A DNA stretch of 64,000 bases from Balanoglossus misakiensis (taxonomy: Eukaryota > Hemichordata). Within the stretch, counting starts at the first letter, position 1, and each line of letters starts with the position of its first letter. The stretch lies in contig CM082582.2 of the NCBI GenBank assembly GCA_040954595.2, positions 8,742,001 to 8,806,000 of the forward strand, written 5' to 3'. The position numbers and the translations under genes are program-made. Under the pieces are notes generated by a model, which had not been told where the DNA came from, made no database searches, and was given only the letters and a program-made list of their open reading frames with translations. Below are positions 1 through 12,727 of this stretch, piece by piece.

Positions 1-900
1 TGCTACACGTAAGCAACGGGTACATTGTGTGACAATATGAATTTATTCAACCTTTCTCGGCTATTTCTATACGCCGTTTAAATATAGCAGAGACCACGCC
101 AAGCAAATACACTTTACGCCTCCACGCTGACCGTTCACGTGATCACGAGACCTCACATGGCATGAATCTGACACCTGTCATGCTAGTATATACGTATCCT
201 CAAAAGTGAAGGACGTTTGGCGTACCTGAGGTGAAGTGTGAGCTTGAAAATCACGTGGGTGCTTTTTTTAAACAAGGCATGAACTATGCACAGAAATTTA
301 GTGTACATTTTTGACCAGTTAGAATTATTGAAACTGTCCTTTACATATTCAAACATGTTCTTCGTCAGAATAGTTTCCGGATATATAACATGATTTTGTT
401 GAGAAAAAAATCACAAATGAATAGAAAATACCCCATACGCCCGTATACTTCTACTACAAGTGTAACTTATACAAGTACATGTATTGCCACAGTCTGGCTT
501 ACGAGGGCGCTATTCAATAATCAGTGGTGATGTGAAACAACGAACCAACTTATCCGTATAAATGTCCCAATTCTGATTCAGATTCGGTTAATCTGAGCCT
601 GGAGTTACTGCTTTGAGTGTCTATTTTTTACTTTAAATTCGCATTTCAAATTCCCGGCCGAATTACCAATTGTTAACACCCACTTTCGGACTTATTTTCA
701 ACGCAAGAGGTCAATATTTTACCAACATTGACGATTGCTATTAGGACATTTCAAGCTAAGTCTGAATCTGAAAATATCGCTGAGTGAGTGACTTTTGCAA
801 CGGGTAAAGGTTACTCTCTGAACAGTTTGTACTTGACTGGGATTTGCTGGTGTCGTTTTTGCTGCTGCGTGGTAATTTGCCTTTAGTACACATCTTCAAC
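1..900. other. Upstream flank of cytochrome b5 gene
   Basis: No ORF with recognisable protein similarity and no RNA gene is visible here. The stretch is AT-rich with scattered short palindromes of the GTACATGTAC type, which recur through the whole window. Its last few hundred bases presumably hold the promoter and 5' UTR of the cytochrome b5 gene starting at 901, but I see no clear TATA box. The reading frame is open back to 844, but the ATG at 901 matches the family start. Confidence 0.4.
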
Positions 901-3900
901 ATGGCTGAGCTGAAGAAGTACTCACTTGAAGAAGTTGAGAAGAACTACAATGCCCAGTCGTGCTGGATTATCATCCACAAGAAAATTTACGATGTCACGA
1001 AATTTCTAGAAGAGGTGAGTCAGAAAGCTTCAGCCAACATGATGAATGGCACGTACATGTTCCGTGAGCGAGCGGGCAAGCAACTTTGCATGACTATATA
1101 CAGTTCAAGCGTCGAAATCGATGGACGCGTTACTGTGACTTTTCCCTTTTTAATAAATTGCATGATATGATATAGAAGAATTCCCATCATTACGACAATT
1201 CATTTGTCGCGGGGCTGTTGGAATCCTCATTCCGATTAGGGGCAGTTTGGGGAGGTTCGATTTAATCTTCGATACGGGTTCATCTCAGGAAACTGACTGA
1301 CTTATTATATAAATACAGCTGATGAAATTACGCCAAGTGAAAGAGTTGGGCTAAAGTCCCACAGAAAAATACACAGTCGAACAAGACCGACGTAATGGCG
1401 CGATCACGTGACTGGGCGCTGTCTGTCTATTCATGTTACATGTACGTGTACTTGGTGTGATGTAACCAAGGCGAGTCCAAATGCATCGGGACAGACTCTT
1501 CTTTATTAGTCAAGAAATTCAGAGAATCGTCGCGTCACAGCTGCCATGGTTGAATATTGTGACATAGGTGTATTAAAATAGCCGCACCTGTGAAACTGAA
1601 AGGAAATCATGTTGTATTGAGTTCACAGTCACTGAGTCAGTAATATTTATAGATCATACATTGTACAGCATTGTTTTTGTTACAAGCCAATTCTGAATCA
1701 AAGTGTACAACTGTACAGTATTTTATGAAAACCCAGACAGACTGTCGGTGTATGAAACTAATTGGGCTCAGTGATACTATTACCAGGTACTTATAGTATC
1801 GTCGCATGTATTTAATTGTAAATTTTCACTGATTGAAAAGATATAGATTTTCATTACATTTTGGCAATCTTGCCTGTAATTAAATACCAAAGTCCCTTCT
1901 AGGTGGGAATGAAATCGTGGGAGGATTATGACCATACGCCAGCAGTTTAGCATGATTAGTCACAATCCCCTATCCTTCAGCAACAAGTTGTATGTGGTCT
2001 ATGTGTTACAGGGGCATACCTATCTTGGTACCCTGTTATTTGACGTGTGACTGACCTTTGGCACCCAGTCTGTTGTCAGCTTAATTAATAATTGATAATG
2101 TGGCTGTGTGCACGTAATGCGGTGTATGTGAGGGCAATGTTGAAAATGGGCAATATGTTTGAATGTTGCATGTTATTCAGTGACCAGTCTTGGTGGTGTA
2201 GTTATAAGCGAACTTCTTTCAACAATTTACAAAATGAATCATACTCCAGTCCATTAAACACCACATCATAAATGTCTATTTCCAATGTTCATAATGCACG
2301 TGCCTTGAACTGAACTATTTTTCCTTTTCCCATTTTCGTTCTTGACAGCATCCTGGAGGTGAAGAGGTTCTGCTGGAACAGGGAGGTAAGATGTCGGTCC
2401 TGTAACCTTTCTCTAGACACAACCAAAACCAGCTGTTTCAGCAAAGCTAAGAATCTATTGTCACAAGACAGCCATTTCAAGATGATCATTTTTTCAAATC
2501 TCCAAAGTTAACATGTTACAGTGTCACACTGTTTATTAGGCAAGGTTTGGTTGTATTGTGCTGTCAGCCATTATATTAACTCCATCCTTATTGTGGATTT
2601 CAGTGACATAATTTATGGTTCTTATGGGATATTCTCCCTTTCGATTTTCAGGCCATAATGCATCAGAATCATTTGAAGATGTTGGCCATTCGACGGATGC
2701 TCGGGAAATGATGAAGGAGTATCTCATCGGCGAGCTCCATCCGGTGAGTTTTCTCTCAGTCTATTCTGTATCGACGAATCCGACGGCTTGTGGTGGTTTG
2801 CATTGCAGAGAAACCTTCACTCTGATTGGTTGATTTAGTTCTAGTTTGTGGCCATTAACCAATAAGCATCAAGGTGACATTATGGCAACTGTGTCAGCGC
2901 TGGCAGTGTACATGTAATTGTAGTAAAATCCATTGTACCAGTAATATTTACGTTGCGCTGTTTCTTCACGTGTACATATTCCATGCGTACTGACCCTTTA
3001 TCAGATTGCGCGTCCAGACCGCGTCAACATTTGCACACTTCCGTGACCCCTGAGGAGGTCTGCAGGGCTGTGTACCATTCACGTGAGTGTGTAGTCGTAT
3101 CGCCATGAATGGACATTCCCAAAGTTTGTACGCCGGCTAAAGATAGAATTTCGGTTCTAAAAATAATACCAGTCTGCAGTTGATAACAGGTCTTTCAGTG
3201 ATCACTTGTGGTCAGCGTGATAGCTTTTCAAACAAGACTCAGCAGTCTCTTTCGGAGGTACTCAAGATCTGACTGTTTTATCATGGAGAGTAGAAGGTTT
3301 CCACTGTTTGTGGCTTTACCCATAACTGTGAAAGTTTCAAATTTATCCCATACACATTTTTGCAGTCGTGCCAAACCTTTTTTTCAAGTTTTTAACCTGT
3401 ATCCAGACATCTTGATATAATTTCCTATTACATGTATCACTGTTCATATTTGAATTATTATTAGAAATCAATTGAGCAACTGTCCTCCCTGAGCACTGCT
3501 GTTTGTAAAAATGATAGGAAACAACCAAGAAGTCTTTGGTTATAACACATGTACATATAATGAAAATTCAGAGGACCTTTTCTTTTGTATTGAATATTTT
3601 ATCACACTATACATTGTTTCACAGCAATATCCTTTATCCAGTGATGACAGTTTACATTTAGTAACAATGACAGTTGACCTTCGCACTTTGACCCTGATCA
3701 CGTTCTCTTTGGATCCTGAATTGTCGGACACGCTTGCACGTGCCCACCCTTCATCAGTTATCTGCACAAACCAAATACGTTCAGTCAGTGGTCGTAGTTT
3801 GTCTTCTTGGGTTCATGCATTGTTGGTTTAATGCAGTAGTGTCGTCGTGAGAAAATTACATTCTTTTTCACTTAATACATTTTCAGAGTAGATATTTTTT

Positions 3901-6308
3901 TATATTCTGTTGTAAAATCATGTGTGAGAAAAGGTGTTGATAATGGAAGTTGCTATAACTTTGCAAACTGGACTAAGATCTATCTACTAAGATCTATCGA
4001 CTTGTAAAAGCTTTGACAGTCCTTCATGATGGATGATTCATGGATTCTGATTTGTCCACAGAAAGCACACATGATTATCACACAATGATTTCTCAAACAG
4101 TCACGCCTAGACCTGTCCCATCACGCACAGAAGATCAATCTTCACCACCTGTCAACTAATAATTCTTCTGTTTTTTTTCGCCTTTGTTTCTTCTGTAGGA
4201 CGATTATGACAAAATTAAAAAAGTAGATGTAAGTACACTGTACATTCATTATCTTTTTTTGTGAATTTCTGAACTTTCTGAAACTCATCTTCAACACTTG
4301 TAATTTAAACCATGACATGGGCACAGTGTTTAAAGAAACTCCAGAATGACTCAGCAATGATGTTCAGGCCCGCATGCATGCAGGGCCAGGCCTAAGGGGC
4401 AATTAATGCCAGGAACATTATTATTTAAAATTAGAACGTTACTATAATTAGCATATTTTTTGTTTTAGCCGAGGGTACTCGTACCTGCACGTTACTGTGT
4501 TGTTTCCGTTTCTGATGGTAGCACTAAAGAGATATTGACAGTTAGACAAAAGCAACGGATTAGTCACTTTGCCTGGTACTTGCATTGATGGACCGTGCTG
4601 TGGGCATGGGCGGTAGAAAGCATGAGGGTTGTCATGAGTGAAGATTCCATTCTCAAACCACCAGTCATTGTTATGTAATTGTGTTTGTAATTTCCATATT
4701 TAATTAATTTAAAATGAGTTGTTACCGTCAAAAAGTGATAGTCATCAAAGTTCATAAACCATTTACAAAAGTGAAACTAGCGTTTGCTATTTTTAGTGTT
4801 GACCATAGTGAGAATAGATGAATGCTAGAAACAGGTAGTATTGCAAAACACATGGGGAAGTCCCAACACACAGTGAATTGAGTCATCATTCAGGCTGAAA
4901 CAGAAACTCACTTTCGGTGACTTCACTTTTTCAAAAACGAAACTTCATCAGTGGTTTTTTCTTTGGTTACAGGTCAGAGGAAGTGGAGAAGACATAGACT
5001 TTGCCAAGAGGAGGTAAGTTTTCTCAGGAATCATTCTCTCCTCCCCCTCCTCCTCCTCTCCCCTGGTGCTCAAACTTTGCCATCAAAAGGAAAGTGAAAG
5101 TTGGGGCTTATTATATACCTTACCTTGCCTTGTGTTTGTACAATATTTGATGCGTGGACTGAAATAGGAGCGTCTGGGGAACTGTGTTTTGTGGTTGATG
5201 CATCATTTTCGTTTGATTCTGTCCTGCCTTTGTGTGTGTACCGTAAAATATACAGGCGCTGTTCTTTTTTTATTTCCATCTTTCATAATAGTAATTGTTG
5301 CATCAGTTAGACACAGACGCGAGTAGTTGCTTGACCGACATAGGTAGGACAATCTTGTTGTAATATTCAGAGGTGCTTTTCTGTCATGATTCACGGAGAA
5401 TTTCAAATCAGCTGTTGTTAGGCAGCAGCGCTGAAAATGTCTGCGATGTAAATACATGTATCTGTGCCTTGTTGAATATGCATGACACTCCTGGTAAAGA
5501 GCTCTTGAAATCAAAATAGCCAAGCAAATGCTTAAATGCAGGTACAGACTGTGACAAATATAATTTGGCATGCACCTATTGGATTCCTGATATCAATTTC
5601 AAATTAAGTGGCCCGGAAAAATGAATACTACAACATTTTCCTATTGCAGTTTGATGAATAAAATAACTTTTCCTTTGAAAAGGAAAGCACTGTCTGCATT
5701 TTTAATCGATACTGCCAAGTCTGCATGTAATTTCCTTTGCGCCAGAAAAATGCATGCACTCCTGGCTAGAAGTACTTACCCACAACCTATTGTCTAAGTT
5801 TCCCTTCTCCTCTACCAACCAGGCTAACGCAGAGAAAGTAACCTATCTAATCACTGTGCTCTCAAATACTAGTTCAGTTATTGTTATGCTGTCAAACAAT
5901 AAAACAACAAAGCAATGCTGAATCAATCTTTTTAAAGTTTAATTTTTTTGCAGTGATTTGTAAAAAAAAATATTTGTCTCCTTGTTGTAGATACAGTCCT
6001 TATTGAGAGTGCGAGTCTGTAGCCAAATAGTCTTAGTTAAAGTAGTTAAGGATAAAGTGTTCCCACCCCTGAACAGATCCCTCACTCCTTTCATTGAATC
6101 CTCTCAGCAATTGTCACCACACAACTTTTTGTTCCCAAGAAAGTGTTAGAAATAAAATCTTGTTTATCTGTTATTAATCCCTAATTTTCCGTCATTTGTG
6201 TTCTGTTGCAGTTCATGGACAGGGTGGGTCATTCCAGCCGTGCTTTCCCTGGGAGTGGCATTATTGTACCGGTACTACACCAGCGCAGCAAACAGCAGCA
6301 GCAACTAA
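901..6308 (+). CDS. CYB5: Cytochrome b5, tail-anchored (six exons, 136 aa)
   Basis: Small membrane haemoprotein that passes electrons to desaturases, hydroxylases and P450s at the ER or outer mitochondrial membrane. Coding exons are 901-1014, 2349-2385, 2652-2743, 4199-4228, 4973-5013 and 6212-6308, all with GT-AG introns and matching phases. The start has a good context (A at -3, G at +4). The axial haem ligands are His39 in the HPGG motif and His63 in the DVGHSTDAR motif, exactly the canonical numbering. Residues 105-124 ([20 protein letters not shown]) form the C-terminal membrane anchor, followed by RYYTS and a Ser/Asn-rich end. The anchor and RYYTS look closer to the type B (outer mitochondrial) form than to microsomal CYB5A, but that assignment is inference. 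Length is normal for the family (about 134-150 aa). Confidence 0.95.
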
Positions 6309-7822
6309 TCCGTCACCGCAGCGCAGTCACATATCATCAAACTCCGAGAAATCTCACCACCAGAAAAAATTTGACCCTGTCGTCCCCCCCCCCCCCCAGA
6401 AGTTCACCTCATCACCAGCAAGAGAAGAAACCAACACTACATCCATGAAGTTCCAAATGTCCCATCATTATACAGCTCTCATACTCGCAATGTAACTCAG
6501 CTCAAATTCTGTGTTTCTTGTGCGGTTCATAATCACCCCCTTACTTTCCGGTACATTCCAAGATGTTGCCAAACAAAAACACAGTGTGGTGTAAAATCTT
6601 GCAACTTGGACACCAAATTAAAAATTCTGCCATCGTGTCTCAGATTTTCTCTGTAATACACAGCAAAGAATGTTTATTACTCTGATTGTAATCCCCTCCC
6701 CTGCATTTCTGACCGCTCTGCTCACCCCTTTATTTAAGTATCTGGGTCCAAACATACCTTTGTAGGCTGTGGGGTCAGAGAATTCTCCAGCTGGCAGAGG
6801 GAGGTTTTGCCCATTATCACCTCGGTGCATGACTGAGACCATGTGTCAAGTATGTATCCACAGATCTCTGCTCTGTCCTCTATTCCTACAATGCATCGAA
6901 CATGGTCCTAAAACGATATGAAATACCGCAACCAAACCAACATTCCAGCTTTGCCTTGCTTCAACCCCCCTCCCCCCAAGAATTTACCAGTAGTTTAATC
7001 TTCTTCAAAGAGCTCCTCCAGTTTGGTAGAAAATGCCAAACTGACCGTGCAAGGTTCCACACTCTATCAGGAAACCTTTCCATCAAAACCAGTGCCAGCG
7101 AGAAATTATGCTTATGCCCTATTCAGCATGTGTTCCCTTTAGTGTCCCTCCCTATAAACCCTACCACCCCCACGGCATTGTATATAGGTCCAGCTTCATT
7201 GTTAAGAATAAAGGATTAGACCATAGCGTGGGGGTGGAAGGGTTTAAGGTTTGAGTTTTAAAAAGCCCTCCAATATGCATTGTGTCACTTTATTCATATA
7301 TATTGTATTTTGACTCCGACGTGGTTTTGTAAGCCAATGCGTTTCAGTTGAAAGAGCAGATATGAAAATGAAACATTTCACGTGAGAAACTTTCAGTGAT
7401 GGTAGTGTTTTCATCCTTTCAGTAAGAAAAAAATGGTAGTTTTTTTTCCACTGTAAAACATTTCTCTGGGGTTTGATAACCAATTATGACACTATAAATC
7501 TTGAAAATGTTATAGATTGTAAATCTATTATAATAGCTCAAGTATGTACGGCGAAAGTATGAATTGGTCTGTAATTCTTCTTGGGGAAAGGTTCTGATGC
7601 TTGATTTGTATTAGAAAATAAATGTAATCTAGCATTTTATATCGGAAAATTAGTCTCCTCGTTTGTATAAGCGAGAAAGAAAAGTGCTCTTGTTGGGTGT
7701 ATGATTTGAAAGCCACGCCCTGTTTTGCATAATTTTCTCGTTGCGTAATGCTGTGTACACGTCACATATGGGAGGCAAAGGTGAAAGGTCATTATTGCCG
7801 ACACTCAACCTCCGGCTCGATC
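6309..7822. other. Cytochrome b5 3' UTR and intergenic spacer
   Basis: Begins with the 3' UTR of the cytochrome b5 gene, including a C-run near 6386. It continues to the first methyltransferase start at 7823. Small ORFs here on both strands show no recognisable domain. The promoter of the downstream gene must lie at the right end. Confidence 0.5.
7207..7212 (+). terminator. Candidate poly(A) signal, cytochrome b5
   Basis: AATAAA lies about 0.9 kb after the cytochrome b5 stop. A second AATAAA is at 7617-7622. Either could end the transcript; the sequence does not decide which. Confidence 0.4.
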
Positions 7823-9200
7823 ATGGATGACTGTGAAGAATTGCAGCTGGCCTCAAACCACAAACATTACGACCGTATGTACGAAGCATACGAGACGTTG
7901 ACGGACAGGTTTGAAAAGGTGCAAGGCTACTGTTCCGACACATTCCCCAACATTGTGATCGAGAAGTTTGCGAGAAATCTACAGTCTGAAAACCCGGAAG
8001 TGTTTCGCTATCTGGGAGTTGGCAGTGGTACAGGTATGTGGCGTGTGTTCGCGCGACTTATAGGCTTACCACTCCTTCGTTCTACTATTGGGAAGTGACG
8101 GTGCTATTCTGTGCCGTGTCCAGGAGTATTATACTTATAAAACACGACTATCTCTTCTGTAACACTGTTGAAGTCCACATACTCAATCCGTTCTGGACAA
8201 TGTCAACAATAATCCCCGCCCGGTCCTATTTTATTACCGTTGTCATTTTGCTGTACACATGATCAAACACACGGACCCCATGCACATATTTACTAAGAAT
8301 GCATTGATCGGTCCCTCGCTCCAACAGGTGACTCGGATGTCGTGATTTTAAACCAACTTGCAAAGGAGCTACCCGCAATCGAAGCGACCATCGTCGAGCC
8401 GTCCGCTCACATGATAGCAAACTTCAAAGAGAGAATCGCCGCCAGTGACGGCGCTCTTCAGAATGTGAACTTCACATGGAATCAGGCGACCATAGAAGAT
8501 TATTTGGAAGTTCCCGGCGGACGGGACGTCAAGTTCCATTGCATTTTCTTGTGCGGTGTCATGGCGTACTTTCGAGACATCAAACAGGTTGTTCGGCACC
8601 TCTATTCACTTTTGGCGGAGAATGGAACAGTTCTCATAGTTACAGAAGCAGGTTAGTGAAGGTCTTTGCCGGCAGGTGTACAGCTTTCTTCAACTTTCAT
8701 TCGTTCGAATCTGCAGAACTGTTATTGTTGTTGGGTTTTTTTTTGCTGTTCCTCAAGTTTTCCCCTAAAATAAATACCCACTCAGTCAGTTGTAGAAAAT
8801 ACAGAAACAAATGTTTTTTGTAAATCGCTCCTTGGTTTTATTCGCAGGTAATAAGACAAACATATTTTTCGAATTATGGTATCCGGGCAGATTCCCAACC
8901 ATAGGAGAGACCGTCGCAATACCAGAAGATGTCGTGTCAAGTTTCGAGCAGCTGGGGGCAAAGGTCAAAGTGGACGATTTAGAATGTACGCTGGATGGCA
9001 CCTCGGTCTTCGACGAGGATTCTGAGCAGGGAAACTACATGCTGGACTTTTTCAGTGGTCGCGTTCACTGTCGCAAGACTGCGTCGCCAGAATTCGTGCA
9101 TCGCGTCATCGATTTCATTTCTAACTCGGGCACGTGTTTTAAGAGAGATGGGAAGGTTTTCCTTAAAAATAACAGAGCTCTCATCATTGTTCAAAAGTAG
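7823..9200 (+). CDS. HNMT-family SAM methyltransferase, copy 1 (three exons, 295 aa)
   Basis: Cytosolic SAM-dependent N-methyltransferase related to histamine N-methyltransferase. Exons are 7823-8033, 8328-8651 and 8848-9200, with both introns in phase 1. The glycine-rich SAM loop GVGSGTGD is at residues 65-72, and Glu94 in IVEPS is the acidic residue that binds the SAM ribose. The C-terminal region has the HNMT pattern of Asp/Glu-Gly/Gln-Asn, then a DFF block, then KTASP, and ends GKVFLKNNRALIIVQK. The family is usually about 290 aa. By eye, the position of human Gln143 (histamine contact) is Gly here, and Glu28 appears as Asp in TDR, so the substrate may not be histamine. The ATG at 7823 has A at -3 and G at +4; an in-frame ATG at 7748 would add 25 residues that do not fit the family. 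No canonical AATAAA is seen before the next gene. Confidence 0.9.
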
Positions 9201-9318
9201 ATTTGTGCACATGGAAACATTTTACACTAGGATAGTTAAATCGCACATGTCCAAAACCCTTTTAATACATGAGAATATATTAACTAGGGCATTGCCAAGT
9301 AACGTCATATCTAACCAC

Positions 9319-9404
9319 GCGACCCCCAGATCGAGGCTCTCCAGTGACCAGCCAAATACAATGAGCTGACCCTATAGGCGACCTAGATCACATTTAAGCA
9401 AAGT
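9319..9404 (+). promoter_or_regulatory. Duplicated promoter-proximal block, copy 2
   Basis: This 86-bp block immediately upstream of the copy-2 ATG is repeated at 11349-11434 upstream of copy 3 with only two mismatches by eye. It probably contains the core promoter and 5' UTR of the duplicated methyltransferases. No standard TATA box is obvious; a CATTTAA/TATTTAA stretch lies just before the ATG. Confidence 0.55.
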
Positions 9405-11040
9405 ATGGCGGCCGACGGAAGCGAACTTGTGCCTTTATCATCGAATTCTGACGAATATAAACGCGGCTTTGCCGTCTACAAAAGCTCGACAGACAGGGTT
9501 GAAAATCTGAACGCCTACTGTCCAGAAATGGCGAAGATCTGTCGTGATAACATGGAGTATTCACCAGAAGTATTTCGTTTTCTGAGCTTTGGAAGTGGCG
9601 ACGGTAAGGGGTTGGTTGTGACTGTCCGGGTTTTTATAGCTGTGCTGAATAATAACCCTTTTCATCAGTACAGCCTGGTTGCAGTAGAGTACACATCGAA
9701 AACACATAAAGTGTCATGTTAATCCAGTGACAGGATGGTGGCCCTGGTCTCCGTGCAGATAATGGTTGCTTACCACCTTGACCGGGGAAGGGTCAGATAC
9801 CATACGATACGATAATGAATTGTTATAGGGCATGGTAATGATCCATGAAAAAATGTTGCCATCACACGCAGTTTTCCAAAGTAACGCATTGTCCCTCGGT
9901 TCAATGAAAGTACACACAGTTACAAGACGTAGGCCTAGACATTTTCCCGTTAATGCAATTTCACGACCCGGTAATGTATCCGTGAAATTAAAAAAAAACT
10001 TAATATAATCCATACTGTATGATTACTGTCATGGGTTGATCCAAAGTCGGTGTGCATTAAAGTCCCGGGATTAAAGTATGGGACAGGTAAGCCATATGTG
10101 TGCTGGTCATTTTTGAACAACAAACATAAAACCACTCCATTCGCATAATTCCAGGCGAGACCGACATGGTGTTGCTGGGGCAACTGTCCGAAACATACTC
10201 AACTATCGAAGCCACCATTGTCGAGCCGTCACAACCACTTCTGGAGAGCTTCCGCAAGAGGGTCGAGGAACATGATTTGGGCGGCGGATCGGTGAACTTC
10301 CGCTGGGTTCAGAAGACAGCCGAGGAGTTCCTGGCCAGCAAAGATGAAACCACTTTTCACTTCATCTTCATGGCCAACATGCTCTTGTATGTCGTCGAAT
10401 ATGTGCAAATGGTGCTGGACGTTTACAAGAAACTGGCAGAAAACGGCACATTGATACTGGTAACAGATGCTGCAGGTGTGTGTTTATTGCCAACGGGCAG
10501 TAGTATATTAAACCAACGATAGTACAAGGCAAACATCTCGTGTAATGATAAGCTTCTTAAGACTTGAGTAGATTAGTGAACTACATCAATGATGTGTTGT
10601 CTTTTAGAAATATGTGCACAACTATATACATTGATCCATCCAGTCTCTTCACTGCTTGACATGTAAGCCGTCGTTATTATTTTTCTGCAGACGGCTGGTA
10701 CTCCGTGATCCGCCATCTTGACTGTTTCCCTACGGATTTTGCGGCAGGATACACAACGATATCGACCTCCAAAATCACGGCCGCTTTTAAGAGTATCCAA
10801 CCCAAGAGAATCGATATTCGAGTTATGGAATCCTCGATCGAAGTAACGGATATTTTCGACGAGAATTCGGACAGAGGAAATTCCTTACTGGGTTTCCTGA
10901 CCCACGCAAGTAATGTTCGCAAAACAGCGCCTCCGAAGGTAGTCGCAGATATCATTCGTTTTATATCGCAGATCTGTACGAAGAAAGGCGATAAAATATA
11001 CGTGAACAACAATAGGGAAGTTACTATTATTCAAAATTGA
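9405..11040 (+). CDS. HNMT-family SAM methyltransferase, copy 2 (three exons, 289 aa)
   Basis: Second of three tandem HNMT-like genes. Exons are 9405-9603, 10155-10475 and 10691-11040, with introns at the same positions and phase (1,1) as copy 1. The SAM loop reads SFGSGDGE (residues 61-68), and the IVEPSQPLL motif supplies the SAM-ribose Glu. The C-terminus ends KIYVNNNREVTIIQN, keeping the paired Asn found near the end of human HNMT (Asn283 region). The position of human Gln143 appears to be Asn in FMANMLLYV. Intron 1 is 551 nt against 191 nt in copy 3, because about 285 extra bases are present. A cytosolic small-molecule N-methyltransferase is the best call; substrate unknown. Confidence 0.9.
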
Positions 11041-11211
11041 TGAAAAAATGCATTGAAAATCGACGGCAATAGCACACGCTAAGATAATGAATACAGATAG
11101 GCGATTACAATATAAACTTATTTCAGGGAATATTCACCAGTTAGTTATGGCCAAGGGTTTTATTTATATCATTGAGGCCGAAAAACACTGGCATATCTTT
11201 GATATTTATTT

Positions 11212-11217
11212 TTAATA
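11212..11217 (+). terminator. Candidate poly(A) signal, methyltransferase copy 2
   Basis: AATAAA 172 bases after the stop of copy 2, followed by a T-rich stretch. Position and context fit a 3' end signal. Confidence 0.55.
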
Positions 11218-11348
11218 AAGTTGGGTTACAAACTTAATGACTCTACTGTACGAACATAATTTTCTGGCTCTTTCCTCCTTGATCGCAAAATTGAAAACAA
11301 ACTGAATCTGAGAGGCGCATGGAAACGCTCGAATGGTGCTATAACCTC

Positions 11349-11434
11349 GCGACCCCCAGATCGAGGCTCTCCAGTGACCAGCCAAATACAATGAGCTGAC
11401 CCTATAGGCGACCTAGATCATATTTAAACAAAGT
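11349..11434 (+). promoter_or_regulatory. Duplicated promoter-proximal block, copy 3
   Basis: Partner of 9319-9404 at an offset of 2030 bp. Homology to the upstream gene begins sharply at GCGACCCCCAG and runs unbroken into exon 1, so it marks the left edge of the tandem duplication. Confidence 0.55.
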
Positions 11435-12727
11435 ATGGCGGCCGACGGAAGCGAACTTGTGCCTTTATCATCGAATTCTGATGAATATAAACGCGGCTTT
11501 GCCGTCTACAAAAGCTCGACAGACAGGGTTGAAAATCTGAACGCCTACTGTCCAGAAATGGCGAAGGTCTGTCGCGATAACATGGAGTATTCACCAGAAG
11601 TATTTCGTTTTCTGAGCTTTGGAAGTGGCGAAGGTAAGGGGGTCCCTTTGCAAAATGACTCGGGGTTTTTAATTTTTAAAGCTGTGCTTAATAACCGTTT
11701 CAGCAGTACAGTCTGGTTGTAGTATAGTATACTGTTGTAGTGTCAAATTATAATCCATACTGTAAGCTAAATTACTGTTTCAAACCAATGCTGATACACA
11801 TAACACTGGAACCAACAATTCCAGGCGAGGCCGACGTGGCGTTGCTGGGGCAACTGTCCGAAACCTACTCGACCATCGAAGCCACCATTGTCGAGCCGTC
11901 ACAACCACTTCTGGACAGCTTCCGTAAGAGGGTCGAGGAAAATGGAGATTTTGGCGGCGGGTCGGTGAACTTCCGCTGGGTGCAGAAGACAGCCGAGGAG
12001 TTCCTGGCCTGCAAAGATGAAACCACTTTTCATATCATCTTCATGGCCAACATGCTGGCGTATGTCGTCGATTATGTGGAGGTGGTGCTAGGCGCTTACA
12101 AGAAACTGGCAGAAAACGCCACATTGATACTGGTAACAAATGCCACAGGTGTGTAAGCAGTTTAACCAAACGATAGTACATGTTCAAGGCAGCGTTGAAG
12201 TACATGTAGTATGCTTTTATAGCGTATTAATGTTTGTGGTTAAACACACGTATTTTTGTGTGCTGGAACAACGTGGTTAAAACATAAAATACTGAGGTAG
12301 ACGATGAAGACCGCGCATTCATTCATGCAAAAACTTCAATTCCACAACAGTACTCAATCGTTGTTAATTTTTTGCAGACTCCTGGTTTCCCATGATCCGC
12401 CATCTTGACTGTTTCCCTACGGATTTCGCGACCGGACAAACACCGACATCCACCTCCAAAATCACGGCCGCTTTTAAGAGTATCCAACCCAAGAGAATCG
12501 ATATTCGAGTTGTGGAATCTTCGATTGAAGTAACAGACATTTTCGACGAGAATTCGGATAGAGGAAATTCCTTACTGGGTTTCCTGGTCCACGCCAGTGA
12601 TTTTCGCAAAACAGCGCCTCCGAAGTTGGTTGCAGATATCATTAGTTTTATATCACAGATCTGTACTAAGAAATACGATAAAATATACGTGAACAACAAT
12701 AGGGAAGTTACTATTATTCAAAACTGA
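11435..12727 (+). CDS. HNMT-family SAM methyltransferase, copy 3 (three exons, 290 aa)
   Basis: Third tandem HNMT-like gene and the close sister of copy 2. Exons are 11435-11633, 11825-12148 and 12378-12727, with phase 1 introns. Exon 1 differs from copy 2 at only about four of 199 bases, whereas exons 2 and 3 differ more. Exon 2 is one codon longer, in the loop before GGGSVNF. The SAM loop GSGEGE, the IVEPSQPLL motif and the NNNREVTIIQN C-terminus are intact, as is the FMANML segment that replaces the HNMT histamine-contact Gln. The gene looks functional. Substrate may be histamine or another small amine; the sequence does not decide. Confidence 0.9.

Noticed and set aside
4367-4387. Short palindrome GGCCCGCATGCATGCAGGGCC in a cytochrome b5 intron
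   Set aside because: Isolated 21-bp imperfect palindrome without partner copies or context in this window; probably chance.
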